59,853 nucleotides of DNA from contig CACZZF010000017.1 in assembly GCA_902785575.1 (NCBI GenBank), positions 1 to 59,853 of the forward strand, read 5' to 3'. The stretch comes from an uncultured Bacteroidia bacterium (GTDB taxonomy: Bacteria; Bacteroidota; Bacteroidia; Bacteroidales; UBA932). Position numbers and translations under genes: made by a program. Of the stretch, positions 57,906 through 59,853 are shown in pieces. The stretch's first letter is position 1. Each line of letters starts with the position of its first letter. The notes under the pieces were generated by a model, which was not told the origin of the DNA, did no database searches, and was given only the letters and a program-made list of their open reading frames with translations.

Positions 57906-59853
57906 ATGGAAAACATTGAGAAAGCTGTTTACGAGGGGCTGAACGCGGAGCAGAGACAGGCGGTCAGCAGCATTGATGGACCGGCGCTTATTGTCGCCGG
58001 AGCGGGGTCGGGAAAGACGAGGGTGCTGACGAGCAGGATAGCTTGCATAATCGCCAGAGGTGGCGATCCGTCAAGGATATTGGCTTTGACTTTCACAAAG
58101 AAAGCGGCGTCTGAGATGAAGGAGAGGATCGCTATCATGGTGGGCAAGAGAACCGCCTGGAAACTCCAGATGGGCACCTTCCATTCCATATTCATAAGAT
58201 TTCTTCGGGAGTATGCCGGTTGCCTGGGCTACCCCCCATCTTTCACTATCTACGACCAAAGCGATTCGGTGAGCGCTATAAAGGCTTGCATCAAAGAGCT
58301 GCAGCTCGACGACAAGGTCTACAAGCCAAAAGATGTCCTCTCAAGAATATCCCTGGCTAAAAACAATCTCGTGACCGCGACAGCTTACCGGAACAACCGG
58401 CAGGCCGTGGAACGGGACATCGCCGGCAAGAAACCCAGGATCTGTGACATTTTCTCACTCTATGCCGAGAAGTGCCACAGGAGCGGAGTGATGGATTTCG
58501 ATGACATCCTCCTTAACATGAATATCCTCCTGAGGGACAATCCGGAGGCTCTTGAGGCGATCTCATCCCGCTTTGATTATATATTGGTGGATGAGTATCA
58601 GGACACGAACAGGGCGCAATATGTGATACTCAAGAAGTTGAGTGGTCCGGAAGGGAATATTTGCGTGGTCGGGGATGACTCCCAGTCCATCTATGCTTTC
58701 CGCGGTGCGAAGATTGAGAATATCCTGAATTTCAAGAAAGACTACCCCACTTGCAAACTGTTCCGTCTTGAGAAAAACTACCGTTCCACAGCGAATATAG
58801 TGGAGGCTGCCAACTCGTTGATAGCCAAGAATGAGGGCAGGATTCCGAAGAATTGCGTCTCTGTCGGCGGACGAGGTGAGAAACTCGTGCTGATGAACAG
58901 TTTCTCCGAGCAGGAGGAAGCCATCAGGATAGCCTCTGAGATTATTTCCAGGATGCGGTCAGACCATGCCCGTTACCAGGATTTCGCTATTCTGTACCGT
59001 ACCAATTCCCAGTCCAGGGCTCTTGAGGAGGCACTCCGAAAAAGGAACCTGCCCTATGTCATATATTCGGGCAACTCATTCTTTGACAGGGCTGAGGTGA
59101 AGGATCTGATGGCATATTTCAAACTCGTTGTCAACATCCACGATGACGAGTCATTCAAGAGGGTGGTTAATATGCCTGTCCGAGGGATTGGAGACACTAG
59201 CCTGAACGCGCTGGCCGCTATGGCCAGGGATAAAGGTCTGTCTATGTTCAAAGCCGCTTATCTGACTGATTTCGCGGATTATGGCTTGAAGGCTCCGGCG
59301 GTTGCCAGGATCCGTTCCTTCTGCGATATGATCGATGGTCTGGCGGCCAAGGCGCCGAGTGTTAACGCCGACAAACTAGCCAAGGAAATCGCCGACACAA
59401 GCGGCCTGTATGCCCATTTCAAGGCTGACACATCAATTGAGGGGCAGTCCAGGGCATCTAATGTGGAGGAATTGGTGAACAGTGCCACACAATTCGTCGA
59501 GGAGAGGCAAAATGACTACTTGCAGGAATATCTGGCCGATAGCGAGGTTGAGGATGTGACCCAGGTGGAGTACCCGGTGGTGACTCTGGGGGATTTTCTG
59601 GAGAACATATCCCTTCTCTCTAACGTGGATATGGAGAGTGACGAGGACACTATGAACAAGATAGCGTTGATGACTGTCCACTCCGCAAAAGGATTGGAGT
59701 TCCCTTATGTCATTGTAGCCGGTCTTGAGGAGAACCTTTTCCCTTCCGGTGGCATGCTCGCTTCACCCGCTGACATTGAGGAGGAAAGGCGCCTTATGTA
59801 TGTCGCGATGACACGAGCGGAAAAAGGCCTTTACCTTTCTTTCGCCAACACAA
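57906..59853 (+). CDS. UvrD/PcrA-type ATP-dependent helicase, 3' end outside window
   Basis: The frame is open from ATG 57906 to the window end (649 codons). Walker A AGAGSGKT is at 31-38, motif Ia ALTFTKKAASEM, motif II LVDEYQDTN, motif III VVGDDSQSIYAFRGA, motif IV YRSTANIVEAANSLI, motif V ALMTVHSAKGLEF and motif VI RRLMYVAMTRAEK. These are the full set of superfamily 1A motifs, in order. PcrA/UvrD unwinds DNA in repair and replication restart. A possible TATTTTCG box at 57891-57898 is only 7 bases from the ATG. The C-terminal region lies outside. Confidence 0.95.
   Translation, partial: MENIEKAVYEGLNAEQRQAVSSIDGPALIVAGAGSGKTRVLTSRIACIIARGGDPSRILALTFTKKAASEMKERIAIMVGKRTAWKLQMGTFHSIFIRFLREYAGCLGYPPSFTIYDQSDSVSAIKACIKELQLDDKVYKPKDVLSRISLAKNNLVTATAYRNNRQAVERDIAGKKPRICDIFSLYAEKCHRSGVMDFDDILLNMNILLRDNPEALEAISSRFDYILVDEYQDTNRAQYVILKKLSGPEGNICVVGDDSQSIYAFRGAKIENILNFKKDYPTCKLFRLEKNYRSTANIVEAANSLIAKNEGRIPKNCVSVGGRGEKLVLMNSFSEQEEAIRIASEIISRMRSDHARYQDFAILYRTNSQSRALEEALRKRNLPYVIYSGNSFFDRAEVKDLMAYFKLVVNIHDDESFKRVVNMPVRGIGDTSLNALAAMARDKGLSMFKAAYLTDFADYGLKAPAVARIRSFCDMIDGLAAKAPSVNADKLAKEIADTSGLYAHFKADTSIEGQSRASNVEELVNSATQFVEERQNDYLQEYLADSEVEDVTQVEYPVVTLGDFLENISLLSNVDMESDEDTMNKIALMTVHSAKGLEFPYVIVAGLEENLFPSGGMLASPADIEEERRLMYVAMTRAEKGLYLSFANT

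Noticed and set aside
1..59853. CRISPR arrays, complete prophage, insertion sequences, riboswitches
   Set aside because: No regularly spaced repeats, transposase, capsid or terminase genes, or recognisable riboswitch cores were found by reading both strands.

Overview
This window looks like a chromosomal segment of an anaerobic member of the Bacteroidota, most likely order Bacteroidales. The grounds are: an nqrABCDEF sodium pump; glutaminyl-tRNA synthetase; 6-bladed beta-propeller lipoproteins; DUF6057, DUF4886 and DUF4838 proteins; a split 5'-nucleotidase; a small SRP RNA; and repeated -7 boxes of the Bacteroidota type TAnnTTTG, often with no clear Shine-Dalgarno sequence. The genus cannot be named from the sequence alone. 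Most of the window is densely packed core genome, with runs of genes on one strand separated by 0-20 bases or overlapping.

Layout. 1-3950 is an accessory region: a 5'-truncated AbiEii-type nucleotidyltransferase gene, two AT-richer beta-propeller lipoprotein genes, and a DUF6922/AbiEii pair whose toxin-like member is cut short. The pair lies between the true 3' end of the tmRNA gene ssrA (3916-4311, minus) and a second 24-base copy of that 3' end at 2990-3013, which is the expected footprint of an element integrated in ssrA. 4382-8638 is a compact core unit: HsdR_N-like nuclease fold protein, CCA-adding enzyme, tyrosine recombinase, HPF, DNA polymerase III delta. 8694-14808 holds an ABC-2 exporter, the split 5'-nucleotidase and a GH2 glycosidase. 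14789-20086 (minus) holds a LolC/E-type permease, glnS and a bcp-alkD-dinB stress/repair run. 20163-21716 holds a DUF4886 protein and a broken P1-family peptidase gene.

21780-33949 is a nine-gene plus-strand run with no gap over 20 bases: YicC ribonuclease, AGE epimerase, CBM9-like/DUF4838 lipoprotein, a sensor-like membrane protein without an output domain, TrkH, a RecD-like helicase, dipeptidyl peptidase IV, a degenerate gluzincin-like secreted protein and a THUMP-like methyltransferase. 33984-39128 holds a phosphosugar mutase, a secreted beta-helix protein with a phage-tail-like C terminus, an mnmA enlarged by an internal segment containing a long palindrome, cytidine deaminase and the SRP RNA. 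39147-46149 holds a ZIP transporter, a secreted protein, PreA with a PreT-like FeS extension, a phosphoesterase lipoprotein, an LD-carboxypeptidase lipoprotein, a flavoprotein carrying an in-frame repeat, and tRNA-Thr(CGT). 46270-51883 holds a DUF6057 membrane protein with a CxxCH-bearing TolB-like lipoprotein, a small membrane protein, a secreted esterase and a Tat-exported MBL-fold hydrolase. 51968-57809 (minus) is nqrABCDEF, whose NqrC has a cysteine-rich tail. The window ends inside a UvrD/PcrA helicase gene that starts at 57906.

The most unusual features are the ssrA-associated remnant, and two genes (mnmA and the BaiN/HI0933-type flavoprotein) into which repeat-like DNA appears to have been inserted in frame and translated. 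A third repeat-like palindrome of this general kind lies between the esterase and MBL genes. No CRISPR array, complete prophage or complete insertion sequence was seen.
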